DNA of 64,000 bases from Qipengyuania gaetbuli (GTDB taxonomy: Bacteria; Pseudomonadota; Alphaproteobacteria; Sphingomonadales; Sphingomonadaceae). Below are positions 53,632 to 63,202 of the stretch, piece after piece. Both the position numbers and the translations under genes were made by a program. The stretch spans positions 310,001 to 374,000 of the forward strand of contig NZ_JAIVLR010000001.1 in assembly GCF_020524765.1 (NCBI RefSeq), in the 5' to 3' direction. The notes under the pieces were generated by a model, which ran no database searches, was not told where the DNA came from, and saw nothing but the letters and a program-made list of their open reading frames with translations. The stretch's first letter is position 1. Each line of letters begins with the position of its first letter.

Positions 53632-54371
53632 AACTCCAGCCACTGGTGGACAGCAGTCACGCTGCCCAGGTGATAGCGTGCATTCTTGCTGGCCCGTTCG
53701 CCTACCGCAATGCCGAACCCTCCGCATTCGATTGCGGCGGCCATCCCGTCCTCGTCGGTCACATCATCTCCAATGAAGATGGGGCATGCTCCTGCAAAAG
53801 TCGCTTCGGTAAGGAAGGCGCGTACAGCCCCTCCCTTGTTTGCCCCGGGCCGTACCAGTTCGGCTATGGCCTTGCCGGTCGTGACTTCGAGTTCGAACTG
53901 CGCAGCGACATGCCGCGCGAAATCCAGAACCGCCTCACCCATCTCTGGTTTCCGCCGGAAATGGAGTGCGCCGCCATGGCTCTTCTCTTCGTAGAGAAGT
54001 TCGTGAGCTGCAGCGAAGGAGCGGAGCTGCGCCACCGCACCCGGCGGAAGCCCTTCCGGCTCGGGTCCGACATGCGAACCGTCCGCCCGCCGCCGTGCCA
54101 CTCCGTGGGACCCCGCGCGATACAGGCGCACATCGCCCAGATGGCGCTCGAGATCGTCCAGCGCACGCCCGGAAACCAGCGCCAGCCTCCCCTCCAGCCG
54201 GTCGCGCAGGTCGTGGAGCGAGCTAACCAGCGTTCCCGGTATGTGGATCAGGCCCGGCTCTGGGGCCAGTTCTACCAGCGTACCATCGAAATCGAGAAAG
54301 AGTGCCGCAGGGGCCTGCACCAGCAGGTCCGCAAGGGGCGGCGGGGATGGAAGCGAGGATTGGCTGGCCAT
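53622..54371 (-). CDS. otsB: Trehalose-6-phosphate phosphatase
   Basis: A 249-residue HAD phosphatase. The nucleophile motif is LFLDFDGTLVEL, the RALDDLERHLG and SHGVARR segments are typical of OtsB, and FIGDDVTDEDGM carries the metal-binding Asp residues of motif IV. It removes phosphate from trehalose-6-phosphate. ATG 54371 is used; a longer frame (54458) lacks support. It is translationally coupled to the GH15 gene, whose start lies inside its last codons. Confidence 0.95.
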   Translation of the reverse strand: MASQSSLPSPPPLADLLVQAPAALFLDFDGTLVELAPEPGLIHIPGTLVSSLHDLRDRLEGRLALVSGRALDDLERHLGDVRLYRAGSHGVARRRADGSHVGPEPEGLPPGAVAQLRSFAAAHELLYEEKSHGGALHFRRKPEMGEAVLDFARHVAAQFELEVTTGKAIAELVRPGANKGGAVRAFLTEATFAGACPIFIGDDVTDEDGMAAAIECGGFGIAVGERASKNARYHLGSVTAVHQWLELWK

Positions 54372-54411
54372 CGCCACCCGACTTAGCGGCTGGCGCGCCC
54401 GGGTCAAATGC

Positions 54412-55071
54412 TCACTGCTGCGTATCGGCCTTGGCAGGCGACAGGATGAGGTTGCCATTCTCCACCCGCCAGCCCTTGAGGCGCGACAGGAAGTTCATAC
54501 CCAGCACGTTGGTCCGGCCAAGATTGGGTGCGATGACCGCGTCGAGCCCTTCGGCGCGGATATTCCCGAATGACAGGCTGGGGACAGTGGTCAGTTCTGC
54601 GGTCACTGTGCCGTTGGCGGTGCCGAGCATAACGGGCAGTCCGCCCGGCCGAGGCTGAAGGCCCGCAGCTTCGGCAGACTCGGTCGAGAACGCCGTCAGC
54701 GTTGCTCCGGTGTCCACCATCAGCCGGGTCGGCACCCCGTTCACTTCGGCGCTGAGCCAGAAATGGCCGTCCGGCGCCATGGGGATGACCGTTTCCGCCC
54801 CGACGATGCTCTGCTCGGGCAATCCGATTTCGGTCATCGTGTCGAGGCGGGGATCGAAGCGGGCGATTTGCAGAAATACGGTTACGAGGATGCCGACAAG
54901 CGCCAGCGTGCTGAGCGTGCGCACGGCGCGCCCACCAGCTACTTCCCGCCGGAGCATGGCCGATCCGATCCAGCCGAGTAGCAGGGCCGCGACCGTGGCC
55001 ACGAGGAGGCCCGAGCGCGGAATCGCCCTGATAAGCTCAGCACCTGCGTCGATAATTGCCTGTGGCTCCAT
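54412..55071 (-). CDS. Membrane-anchored retropepsin-like aspartic protease
   Basis: A 219-residue protein with two N-terminal membrane helices (residues about 21-40 and 52-69) and a clan AA protease domain exposed to the periplasm. The active-site motif is MVDTGATLTAFS with D120, and the second conserved segment is NVLGMNFLSRLKGWRVENGNLIL. It matches the TIGR02281-type family in alphaproteobacteria, whose substrates are unknown. It is 41 bases downstream of egtD and 40 bases upstream of otsB, so it lies inside the ergothioneine-trehalose run. Confidence 0.9.
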   Translation of the reverse strand: MEPQAIIDAGAELIRAIPRSGLLVATVAALLLGWIGSAMLRREVAGGRAVRTLSTLALVGILVTVFLQIARFDPRLDTMTEIGLPEQSIVGAETVIPMAPDGHFWLSAEVNGVPTRLMVDTGATLTAFSTESAEAAGLQPRPGGLPVMLGTANGTVTAELTTVPSLSFGNIRAEGLDAVIAPNLGRTNVLGMNFLSRLKGWRVENGNLILSPAKADTQQ

Positions 55072-55112
55072 GGCTCTGTCCTAGCGCAGAATTGCTTGCG
55101 CCGCGATGACTG

Positions 55113-56111
55113 TCACGGGGCTTCGCGCTGCTCGCTCGCCTGGGCCAGGGTTACCGAAAAACGGCCTTCTTCGTCGCTCCAGTGCTGGAGCGGGGTCCAG
55201 CCGCCTGCGAGCAGCATGAGGTTGCCGCTCCGCCGAGTGAACTTGTGGCTGTTCTCCGTGTGGATGGTTTCGCCCTTCTCCATCGTGAACTTCTCGCCGG
55301 ACACGGAAAACACGATGTCTTTCGTCGCCTCGAGATGCATCTCGATGCGAGCAAAATCATCGTTCCAGATGGCGCGGTGGGCCAGGTCGCCGGTCGGAAT
55401 AGTCCCGTCGAGTTCGCGATTGATACGCTCGGCAAGGTTGAGGTTGAAGCGGGCTGTCACGCCCTTCGCGTCGTCATAGGCCGCCTCGAGCACCGCCTGG
55501 TCTTTTACCAGGTCCATCCCGATCAGCAGCATTGGCCGTTCGCCCCGGCTGCCACGAAGTGTCGCACGCATTGAACGCAGGAGATCGACCGCCGTACGCG
55601 GCACCATGTTTCCGATCGTGGAACCCGGAAAGAAACCGAGCTTCTTGAGCGGCGCGATGGCATCGGGCAGCTCCACCTCGCGCATGAAATCCGCTTCGAC
55701 CGGATGGACCGGCAATCCCGGAAACTTGCGCGCGAGGGCAGCAGAGGAAGAGCGCAGGAAATCGCCCGATATGTCTAGCGGGACATAGGCGCCCGGCTCG
55801 ATTGCCGACAGCAGCAACGGTGTCTTCACCGAACTTCCCGATCCGAACTCGACTACCGCCCTTCCCGGCCCGATCAGGCGACGGAAGTCTGCGCTATGGT
55901 TGCGCAGAATCTCCGTTTCCGCGCGGGTGGGGTAATATTCCTCCAGCCGCGTTATTTCCTCGAACAGGGCAGAGCCCGCATCGTCATAGAACCAACGTGC
56001 GGGAACCGCTTTCTGGCTTTGGCGCAGGCCGTTCAGAACGTCGGCGCGGAACGCGCGGTCGACGCCATCTTCGTCCAGGTCAACGAGAGCGATCCCTTGT
56101 GTCGGCGTCAT
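55113..56111 (-). CDS. egtD: L-histidine N-alpha-methyltransferase
   Basis: A 332-residue SAM-dependent enzyme that trimethylates histidine to hercynine. Family segments include RWFYDDAGSALFEEITRLEEYYPTRAE, VVEFGSGSSVKTPLLL for SAM, FFPGSTIGNMVP and MEKGETIHTENSHKF near the C terminus. The ATG overlaps the egtB stop (ATGA). With EgtB it gives the core of ergothioneine synthesis; no egtC or egtE is seen in this window. Confidence 0.95.
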   Translation of the reverse strand: MTPTQGIALVDLDEDGVDRAFRADVLNGLRQSQKAVPARWFYDDAGSALFEEITRLEEYYPTRAETEILRNHSADFRRLIGPGRAVVEFGSGSSVKTPLLLSAIEPGAYVPLDISGDFLRSSSAALARKFPGLPVHPVEADFMREVELPDAIAPLKKLGFFPGSTIGNMVPRTAVDLLRSMRATLRGSRGERPMLLIGMDLVKDQAVLEAAYDDAKGVTARFNLNLAERINRELDGTIPTGDLAHRAIWNDDFARIEMHLEATKDIVFSVSGEKFTMEKGETIHTENSHKFTRRSGNLMLLAGGWTPLQHWSDEEGRFSVTLAQASEQREAP

Positions 56112-57358
56112 ATGTCCCTCGCGAGCCTGAGGCCGGTGAACTGCCAGCGCTGGTGCGGATAGAAGAAATTGCGATAACTCGCCCGCGAATGGCCGCGCAC
56201 GGTCGCACAACTGGCGCCCTTGAGGACGAACTGCCCGCTCATGAACTTGCCATTGTATTCGCCCACTGCCCCCGACGCCGGCTGGAAGCGCGGATAGGGA
56301 AGGTAGGCTGAACGGGTGAACTGCCAGCAATCGCCGAACAGGCCGGTATTACCGCGCGGTTGCGGAGGCGCAGCGGCATCGAGCTGGTTACCACCTGCCG
56401 GGTCATGCGCCGGCTCCTCCCCTTCCTGGCCTCGGGCGATGGCTTCCCATTCGAACTCGGTCGGCAAACGGTTACCGGCCCAGGTCGCAAAGGCATCGGC
56501 CTCGAAATAGGAGATATGGGAGACAGGCGCGGCAGGATCGCGATCCTGCCAGCCACAGTGCGTGAAATGCCGGTCGTCGGACCAGTACAGCGGCGCGGCG
56601 ATGCCGTTCTCGCGCACCCAGGCCCAACCGTCCGACAGCCACAGGCTTGCCGTGCGGTAGCCGCGGTCTTCCATGAAATGGGCCCATTCGCGGTTCGTCA
56701 CCAGGTGCGCTGACAATTCGAACGGTTGAAGCAGTACGCGGTGCGCGGGCCCTTCGTTGTCGAATGCGAAGCCATCTTCCTGGAAGCCGATCCGCGCGAC
56801 ACCGCCCGGATGGGAATGCCATCCATCCTCGACCTTTGTCGCCCCCTGAACTGGTTCGGACCACATCGCCGGGCCCAGCGGGTTCTTGAAGAAAGCGTGC
56901 TTGATGTCGGTCAGCAGCAATTCCTGGTGCTGCTGCTCATGCGCGATGCCCAGTTCGATGAGGGGGGCCAGCTCTTCGCGGCCGAAAAGCGGCTCCATCG
57001 CCTCGTCCACAATGGCCCGCCATTCGACAACTTGTGCCAGCGTTGGCCGAGACAGCATGCCTCGCGAAAAGCGGCTTATCCGGTCGCCTTCGGCTTCGTA
57101 ATAGGAGTTGAAAATGAAGGGCCAACTCTCGTCGAACAGGCGGTAGCCGTCGAGGTGGTCGCGCAGGAGAAAGGTTTCCCAGAACCATGTTGTGTGCGCC
57201 AGATGCCACTTTGCCGGAGAGGCATCCTCCATCGACTGCAAAGTGGCGTCGGCTTCGGACAGTGGCGCCACCAGCGCTTCGCTCAGCCTGCGGGTTTCCG
57301 CAAAGCGGGCGGCGAGCGCGGACGGGTCGCGCGCGATACTGGCAGCATGGGACGGAAT
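56108..57358 (-). CDS. egtB: Ergothioneine sulfoxide synthase EgtB
   Basis: An iron enzyme of about 416 residues that joins hercynine and a thiol (Cys or gamma-Glu-Cys). The N-terminal DinB-like part has the iron ligands in KWHLAHTTWFWE and HEQQHQE; the C-terminal FGE-like domain shows RLPTEFEWEAIARG and GNTGLFGDCWQFTRSAYLPYP. The start is unclear. No ATG or GTG precedes the conserved region; an ATT at 57358 has GGAGGGAGG six bases upstream and gives the usual N-terminal length, whereas TTG 57469 gives a 453-residue protein with no ribosome site. The gene heads the run egtB-egtD-protease-otsB-GH15-otsA. Confidence 0.88.
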   Translation of the reverse strand: MPSHAASIARDPSALAARFAETRRLSEALVAPLSEADATLQSMEDASPAKWHLAHTTWFWETFLLRDHLDGYRLFDESWPFIFNSYYEAEGDRISRFSRGMLSRPTLAQVVEWRAIVDEAMEPLFGREELAPLIELGIAHEQQHQELLLTDIKHAFFKNPLGPAMWSEPVQGATKVEDGWHSHPGGVARIGFQEDGFAFDNEGPAHRVLLQPFELSAHLVTNREWAHFMEDRGYRTASLWLSDGWAWVRENGIAAPLYWSDDRHFTHCGWQDRDPAAPVSHISYFEADAFATWAGNRLPTEFEWEAIARGQEGEEPAHDPAGGNQLDAAAPPQPRGNTGLFGDCWQFTRSAYLPYPRFQPASGAVGEYNGKFMSGQFVLKGASCATVRGHSRASYRNFFYPHQRWQFTGLRLARDI

Positions 57359-57490
57359 CTGGCCCCTCCCTCCATCAGATCGGATGCCGGAAATCGGCAG
57401 ATGAAGGCACCATGACGCATTTCGATGACAGTTTAAAGGGTTAGTCCCGATAAACGCCCTCGCAGCCAACCTATGATAACTTATGGGCTT

Positions 57491-58627
57491 TCAAGCTGCA
57501 CGGGCGACCTGGTTACGGCCTGCGCGCTTCGCCCCGTAGAGGGCCGCGTCGGCCCGGGCGAAAAGAGAGAGAGCGCCCTCGCCCGCTTCGTGGGTGGCGT
57601 GGCCCGCACTGATGGTTACGTCGGGGATGGGCTGCGAATGGGTCCCCGCCTCGACGGCCCAGCGCAGGCGTTCGGCTGCATCGAGCGCTTCCCTTTCGTC
57701 GCAATCGGACAGCAGCCACAGGAACTCCTCTCCGCCGATCCGGCCGACAAAATCCCCGTCCCGCGCATGGCGCAGCGCGATCTGGGCTACCCTGACAAGC
57801 ACCTTGTCACCAACTGCATGGCCATTCTGGTCATTGACCTCCTTGAAGTGATCGATATCGAACATGATGATCGAGAACGGCTTGCCCGATCTCTCCGCCC
57901 CCAGGATCGAGCGGTCGAGCGCCGCCATGATCGCCCTCCTGCTTGCCAGCCCGGTGAGCGCATCGGTATCGGCTTCGCGCCGGGCGACTTCCGCAAGCCG
58001 CAAGGCGCGTGCCTTTTCTTCCTCGACCTGCTGCACGAACGCGTAATCCTCGGTGGCATCGCGTATGACCATCAGGATGCGTTCAAGCCCTCCTTCCGGA
58101 GAATACACATTGCGCGCGCGGGCTCTCAATATCCGAGCTTCGCCGTCGGGCCGCAGCAGTTCGAACTCGGCTGCATAAGGCTCCCGATCGGTAGCGTGCG
58201 CGGCCAGCGTGACTTCCAGCTGGACCATTCCGTCAGGCATCAGGCGCGCGAGTAGCTCGTCGTTCGGTGCTGCATCCGTGTGCAACCCCGCGATCTGGCA
58301 CATTTCCTGCGACCAGAGATGCCTACGTTCAGGCCATTCGATGCACCAGCGTCCGATTCCGGCGAGACCCTCGACAGCCTCCAGCTGCCGGACGTCACGT
58401 TCGAGTGAACGGTTGCGGCGGTCGAGCTGGCATGTGCGGCGCAAGTGCCTCGCAACCAGCAATCCCATGCCGCAGCATGCCACGATGGTCCCTGCAGGCG
58501 CGGAACGCAGAAATAATGCCAGAGCCAGAAGTACGGTGGTCCAACCGACAACGAGCAGGGCCGTGTCGGTGCGAGAGGCAATTGGTGTTTCAAGTGATCG
58601 GGTGGTCCGTGCCATGGCATGATGCAT
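57491..58627 (-). CDS. PAS-GGDEF diguanylate cyclase
   Basis: A 378-residue protein with two N-terminal membrane helices (residues about 22-60), a PAS/PAC segment at about 85-200 (GIGRWCIEWPERRHLW; ERILMVIRDATEDY) and a GGDEF domain. The active site GRIGGEEF is intact, DIDHFKEVND binds metal, and RDGD supplies the inhibitory RxxD. It makes cyclic di-GMP in response to a redox or small-molecule signal that cannot be named. It is the third cyclase of this window. It lies about 130 bases upstream of egtB on the same strand. Confidence 0.93.
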   Translation of the reverse strand: MHHAMARTTRSLETPIASRTDTALLVVGWTTVLLALALFLRSAPAGTIVACCGMGLLVARHLRRTCQLDRRNRSLERDVRQLEAVEGLAGIGRWCIEWPERRHLWSQEMCQIAGLHTDAAPNDELLARLMPDGMVQLEVTLAAHATDREPYAAEFELLRPDGEARILRARARNVYSPEGGLERILMVIRDATEDYAFVQQVEEEKARALRLAEVARREADTDALTGLASRRAIMAALDRSILGAERSGKPFSIIMFDIDHFKEVNDQNGHAVGDKVLVRVAQIALRHARDGDFVGRIGGEEFLWLLSDCDEREALDAAERLRWAVEAGTHSQPIPDVTISAGHATHEAGEGALSLFARADAALYGAKRAGRNQVARAA

Positions 58628-58661
58628 GGCACGGGCCCCGATAATGGTGGGCGAAGCGTGG

Positions 58662-58679
58662 CTAGGTAAGAATACCTAG
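58662..58679. other. Hairpin downstream of DAHP synthase
   Basis: CTAGGTA and TACCTAG form a perfect seven-base stem around AGAA, 10 bases after the DAHP synthase stop on the minus strand. No T-run follows, so it may only stabilise the mRNA end. Confidence 0.4.
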
Positions 58680-58689
58680 ACCCAAAGCC

Positions 58690-60063
58690 TCAAGCAGCGT
58701 CGGCTTTCAGTTGGTCCTGTTCCGCGTTGAGCGTTTCGGCGATCAAGAACGCCAGCTCCAGCGACTGGGCAGCGTTGAGGCGCGGATCGCAATGCGTGTG
58801 ATACCGGTCCTTCAGCGCCTCGTCCGTGATGGCGATGGCCCCGCCCACGCACTCGGTCACGTCCTGGCCGGTCATCTCGACATGGATGCCGCCGGGATGC
58901 GTACCTTCGGCGCGGTGGACGGCGAAGAAGCCCTTCACTTCGGTGAGGATGTGATCGAACGGCCGCGTCTTGTAGCCGCTGTCCGACTTCACGACGTTAC
59001 CGTGCATCGGGTCGCAACTCCACACGACCGGATGGCCTTCTGCCTTCACCGCGCGGACGAGGCGCGGCAGGCCGTCTTCCACCTTGTCGTGGCCGAAGCG
59101 GCTGATCAGCGTGATCCGCCCGGGCTCGCGCGCAGGGTTGAGAGTGTCGAGCAGGCGCAGCATCGTATCGGTTTCGAGGCTGGGTCCGCACTTCATGCCG
59201 AGCGGATTGCCGATGCCGCGCGCGAATTCGACGTGGGCGCTGCCTTCGAAACGCGTGCGATCGCCGATCCAGACCATGTGTGCGCTGGTGTCGTACCAAT
59301 CGCCCGTCAGGCTGTCGCGACGAGTCAGTGCCTGCTCGTAGGGGAGCAGCAGCGCCTCGTGACTGGTGTAGAAGCTGGTGCCCTGCAATTGCGGGACGGT
59401 TGCGGGATCGATCCCGCAGGCCTCCATGAAGTCGAGCGCTTCGCCGATCCGGTCGGCAAGGTCGGCGAATTTGTCGGCCCATGGGCTACGGCCCATGAAG
59501 TCGAGCGTCCACTGGTGGACCTGCCGCAGGTTCGCATATCCACCACCGGCAAAAGCGCGCAGCAGGTTGAGCGTGGACGAGGCCTGGAAATAGGCGCGAA
59601 CCATGCGCTGCGGGTCGTTCGTCCGGCTGGCAGGATCGAAATCGATACCGTTGATATTGTCGCCGAAGTAGCTCGGCAGGGTCATATCGCCCTGCGTCTC
59701 CGTGTCGGAGCTACGCGGCTTGGCGAACTGGCCTGCCATGCGTCCGACCTTCACGACCGGCTTCTTGCTGGCAAAGGTCATGACGACCGCCATCTGCAGC
59801 AGCACGCGGAAGGTGTCGCGGATGTTATTCGGGTGGAATTCCGCAAAGCTTTCGGCACAGTCGCCGCCCTGCAACAGGAAGGCCTTGCCTTCGGCCACTT
59901 CGGCGAGATCTGCCTTCAGTGCACGCGCCTCGCCGGCGAAGACCAGCGGCGGGTGGCTCGACAGAGCAGTCGTCGCTTCCTCCAGCGCGGCGGGGTCTTC
60001 GTAGCGCGGCAGGTGCCGTGCTTCGAACGCCTGCCAGCTATCGGGTGCCCATTCGCGTGCCAT
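58690..60063 (-). CDS. 3-deoxy-7-phosphoheptulonate synthase, class II
   Basis: A 457-residue class II (plant-type) DAHP synthase, the first enzyme of the shikimate pathway. Typical segments are [13 protein letters not shown] with the metal Cys, [25 protein letters not shown]-like [38 protein letters not shown] and [11 protein letters not shown], plus the final [18 protein letters not shown]. Class II enzymes are the normal form in Sphingomonadales. ATG 60063 gives standard length. It is 110 bases from the M16 stop on the same strand. Confidence 0.96.
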   Translation of the reverse strand: MAREWAPDSWQAFEARHLPRYEDPAALEEATTALSSHPPLVFAGEARALKADLAEVAEGKAFLLQGGDCAESFAEFHPNNIRDTFRVLLQMAVVMTFASKKPVVKVGRMAGQFAKPRSSDTETQGDMTLPSYFGDNINGIDFDPASRTNDPQRMVRAYFQASSTLNLLRAFAGGGYANLRQVHQWTLDFMGRSPWADKFADLADRIGEALDFMEACGIDPATVPQLQGTSFYTSHEALLLPYEQALTRRDSLTGDWYDTSAHMVWIGDRTRFEGSAHVEFARGIGNPLGMKCGPSLETDTMLRLLDTLNPAREPGRITLISRFGHDKVEDGLPRLVRAVKAEGHPVVWSCDPMHGNVVKSDSGYKTRPFDHILTEVKGFFAVHRAEGTHPGGIHVEMTGQDVTECVGGAIAITDEALKDRYHTHCDPRLNAAQSLELAFLIAETLNAEQDQLKADAA

Positions 60064-60086
60064 TACTCATCCATTCTTCGTTACTT

Positions 60087-60190
60087 GCGGCCGGTGACAG
60101 AGCCGTATCGGCCCTTTTCGCGCAAGCAGCATAAACTTGGCCAGCGCAAAAGCGCGATTGCCGTGATCGGTCCCTAGCGGCCGGTGACAG
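60087..60190. repeat. Short direct repeat flanking the M16 3' end
   Basis: GCGGCCGGTGACAG occurs at 60087-60100 and again at 60177-60190, 90 bases apart. The second copy covers the last codons of the M16 peptidase; the first lies in the gap before the DAHP synthase. With flanks, 16 of 17 bases agree. It may be a duplication remnant. Confidence 0.45.
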
Positions 60191-63113
60191 TCGTCATGGC
60201 GGAGGCCGTCGCCAGCTCCTGGCCCTGCGGAATGACGGCCATGCGCCAGCCGGAAGTGCCACCGAAATACTCCTGCGCCAGCGCCAGCATGATATCCGGG
60301 CTGGTCTGAGAGTAATCGTTCAGGAACCCGCGCAGTGCCTGCATTCGCCGGGGATCGACCGTGGAATTCTCCAGCTCCAGCAGGAAGAAGTAGTTCCCGC
60401 TTGAAATCCGCTCGTAATAGTTGCGCAGCGGTTCGGTCGCTTCGGCCAGTTCGGCCACCGTCGGCGGGGTCTGGGTGAGCTCGCGCGCGATGCGGTCGGT
60501 TTCCGCGAAGAAAGCCGGCACGTCGCCAGGACGCAGCTGGGCCAGCGCGGTGATCGTCCCGCCGCTTTCCACATCGGTCGGCCAGTCGAGCCGCACGACC
60601 GGAGCATAGCTAGCGCCCGCCCGCTCGCGCATGGCATCGCGAAGACGATTGTTGAAGACCTCCGTCAGGATCGAAAGTTGGCGGGACTTGCGGATTTCAC
60701 CCGGCCCGGCACCTGCCGGCCACGCCATCACGGCCGCCGCCTGGTCGGCTTCGCCCTGGTGGTAGCGCACCTGCGTCGCGCCCGGCTGGGCGAAACCGAT
60801 TTCGCGGGCCAGTGCTGTCGCGGGGATCGCTTCACGAGGCGGCAGCGCACCGAAGGTCCGGCGCAGCGTCTCGACCGCTTCTTCCTTGTCGTAGTCGCCG
60901 AAGATCAGCACCTCGACCGGCCCTTGCCCCAAGGCCTTCGTCCAGCCCTCGCGGAACTGGTCGAGCGTCACGCCTTCGAGCATGTCCGGCGTGGGCGTGA
61001 GGAATCGGCGGTCCTGCCCGTAGAGATAATATTCGAGGTCGCGGTTTATGACGCCTGCAGGGTTCGATTCATAGCTCTGGTAAGCGAGCCTTCCGGCGGC
61101 CTTGGCCCGTGCCAGCGGTGCCGCATCCCAGCGCGGCATGCCGAGCTTTGCAGCAAAAAGGTAAAGCTGGTCGGCAAGGTCCTGCTTGCGGGTCTGGGCC
61201 GCGAAAGTGAACGCGCCTTCACCGATGCCGAATTCGAACCCTAGCTTGCGGCCCGTCGCGAGCCGGTCGAGATCTTCCTGGTCCAGTTCGCCGAGGCCGG
61301 ACTGGATGAGAGCGCCTTCGCCCAGCTGGATCAGGGCTGCATCCTCGGGACCGAAGGCGCGAAGCCCTGCGCCGAAGCGGACCTTCACCGCGATGCGTCC
61401 GGGCTCGTTGTCATTGGCCAGCAGGAGCGCCTTCACGCCATTGGCGAACTCGACCCGCTCGACATCGCCCAGCGTGTGCGGTGCCCGCGCGACGATAGTC
61501 CCCGGCTCGCCCACGGGCGGCAGGTCGTCGAAGGAGATGGACTGCGCGGCCAGCCGCGCATCGCCTGCGCTTTCGACGGGCTTGGACAGTGCCGCCACTA
61601 CGCCTGCCTTGCTGGCTTCGTTGGCATCGGGCGTGATGTAGGTGGCGCGGATGACATCGCCATCGAAGAGCTTACGGGTCGCTTCCAGCACGTTCGCGGG
61701 GTCCGACTTACGGCGCATCGAATTGAAAACCATCAGGAAGGTTTCGGGCGCGGCAATCGCTTCGCGAATATCGACCGCGTTCACGAGGTCGTCAGCATAG
61801 CCCGATCCCGCGAGCACCGAGCGCTGTTCGACGAGGTTGGCGTAGCCGACCTCCATCTCGTCGAGTTCGCGCTCCATCTCCTCGCGCGTCGGCGGGTTGG
61901 CGAGCGCATCCGCGATGACCGAGCGCACATCCGCAAGGGCAGCCTCCCAGTCCTCCGTCAGCGGCGCGAACTGGACCAACGTGGCATGGGTTGACCGGCT
62001 GATCTTCGCTTCGCTGGCCTGCGCGTAGAGGAAGCTGCCACCCGCACGCGCGCGCGCTTCAAGACGGCGATTGATAAGCTGGAGGGCAAGCTGCTCGCGC
62101 AGGCGCCCCTCGTTGTAAACGATGGTGTCCTGCACCTGCCGCCACGGTCGGAAATAGCCGTAGGTGAAGGCACGCGGCAGGGTCGGTTCGACGATGACCG
62201 CAACTTCGCCGACCGGGTTTTCTGCATCCGCGCCAGCTGGCGCGACGGGATCGCCGAAATCAGGGGCAGGTGCCGCCTTGCCGGTCGCTTTCCAGTCGCC
62301 GAAATACTTCTCGATCAGCGAGGCGAACAGGACAGGGTCGAGATCGCCGACGACCGAGATCACGGTGTTTTCCGGTCGATACCAGCGGTCGTAGAACGCC
62401 TTGACCGATTTGCCATTGGCAGCCTTCAGGCTTTCCTCGGTCCCGATCGTCAGGCGTTCCGCCAGGCGCTGGCCGGCGAACAACGTCTTCATCGAGGTCT
62501 CGGACACACGCTCGCCCACGCCGCCGCGCTCGCGCTTCTCGGCAAGGACGATCGGCACTTCTGTACGGACATTTCCGTCTGACAGGACCGGTGCTCGCAC
62601 CATGCCTGACAGCAGTTTCATGCTCTCGTCGAGCTTGGCTGGATCGATGTTCGGCAGGTCGAGCTTGTAGACCGTGTGCGTCGGGCTGGTTTCGGCATTG
62701 GTGTCGCTGCCGAATGTCGCACCGAGCCGCTGCCATGTCGGGATCGCCTCGGAAATGCCGAGATACTTGCTCTCGCGAAACAGGAGGTGTTCGAGCAGGT
62801 GGGCATAGCCCAGTTCGCTGTCCTCCTCGTGGAGGGAGCCCGCATCGATGCGGACACGGATGGACACCTGGCCGGGCGGCACTCCGTTCTCGCGCACGCC
62901 ATACCGAAGCCCGTTATCAAGCTCGCCGAACAGCCATTCCTTGTCGCGTGGAACGTCGCTGCCTTCGTAGATCCACGGCACCTCTCCTTCGGCCTGCAGC
63001 GAGGCGGGCCTAGGCGCATCCTGCGCCACCAGCGGCTGGGCGGCGAGAAACGCGAGGGGAAGGACGAGCGCGAAACGCCCGGCGGCGCGCGGGAAATCGG
63101 TCATGCCGGGCAT
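60174..63113 (-). CDS. Large M16 family zinc metallopeptidase
   Basis: A 979-residue periplasmic peptidase with a signal peptide (FALVLPLAFLAAQPLVAQ). The inverted zinc motif HxxEH is H105-L-L-E-H109 (AHLLEHLLF), with the third ligand Glu expected in the RTEVPIVLAEKRERGG region. Four M16 half-domains follow in two pairs, the second pair without zinc ligands, as in pitrilysin-like chamber proteases. It degrades peptides in the periplasm. ATG 63113 or 63104 are both possible starts. It is divergent from the NifU-type gene, with a shared 90-base region. Confidence 0.93.
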   Translation of the reverse strand: MPGMTDFPRAAGRFALVLPLAFLAAQPLVAQDAPRPASLQAEGEVPWIYEGSDVPRDKEWLFGELDNGLRYGVRENGVPPGQVSIRVRIDAGSLHEEDSELGYAHLLEHLLFRESKYLGISEAIPTWQRLGATFGSDTNAETSPTHTVYKLDLPNIDPAKLDESMKLLSGMVRAPVLSDGNVRTEVPIVLAEKRERGGVGERVSETSMKTLFAGQRLAERLTIGTEESLKAANGKSVKAFYDRWYRPENTVISVVGDLDPVLFASLIEKYFGDWKATGKAAPAPDFGDPVAPAGADAENPVGEVAVIVEPTLPRAFTYGYFRPWRQVQDTIVYNEGRLREQLALQLINRRLEARARAGGSFLYAQASEAKISRSTHATLVQFAPLTEDWEAALADVRSVIADALANPPTREEMERELDEMEVGYANLVEQRSVLAGSGYADDLVNAVDIREAIAAPETFLMVFNSMRRKSDPANVLEATRKLFDGDVIRATYITPDANEASKAGVVAALSKPVESAGDARLAAQSISFDDLPPVGEPGTIVARAPHTLGDVERVEFANGVKALLLANDNEPGRIAVKVRFGAGLRAFGPEDAALIQLGEGALIQSGLGELDQEDLDRLATGRKLGFEFGIGEGAFTFAAQTRKQDLADQLYLFAAKLGMPRWDAAPLARAKAAGRLAYQSYESNPAGVINRDLEYYLYGQDRRFLTPTPDMLEGVTLDQFREGWTKALGQGPVEVLIFGDYDKEEAVETLRRTFGALPPREAIPATALAREIGFAQPGATQVRYHQGEADQAAAVMAWPAGAGPGEIRKSRQLSILTEVFNNRLRDAMRERAGASYAPVVRLDWPTDVESGGTITALAQLRPGDVPAFFAETDRIARELTQTPPTVAELAEATEPLRNYYERISSGNYFFLLELENSTVDPRRMQALRGFLNDYSQTSPDIMLALAQEYFGGTSGWRMAVIPQGQELATASAMTTVTGR

Positions 63114-63167
63114 ATAGGGGGCGTCGAAGTGAAGGACCAGTGAACACCGGCATTTTCGCAGCTTCGC

Positions 63168-63196
63168 TTGCCGTTGGCCCCTCGGCCTCCTACATC
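63168..63196 (+). promoter_or_regulatory. Promoter of the NifU-type gene, possibly giving a leaderless mRNA
   Basis: TTGCCG and TACATC are separated by 17 bases. The -10 context CCTACATC agrees with the alphaproteobacterial GCTANAWC form except its first base. It ends six bases before ATG 63203, so transcription would begin at or next to the start codon. No ribosome site precedes this ATG. Confidence 0.5.
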
Positions 63197-63202
63197 GCGG
63201 CC

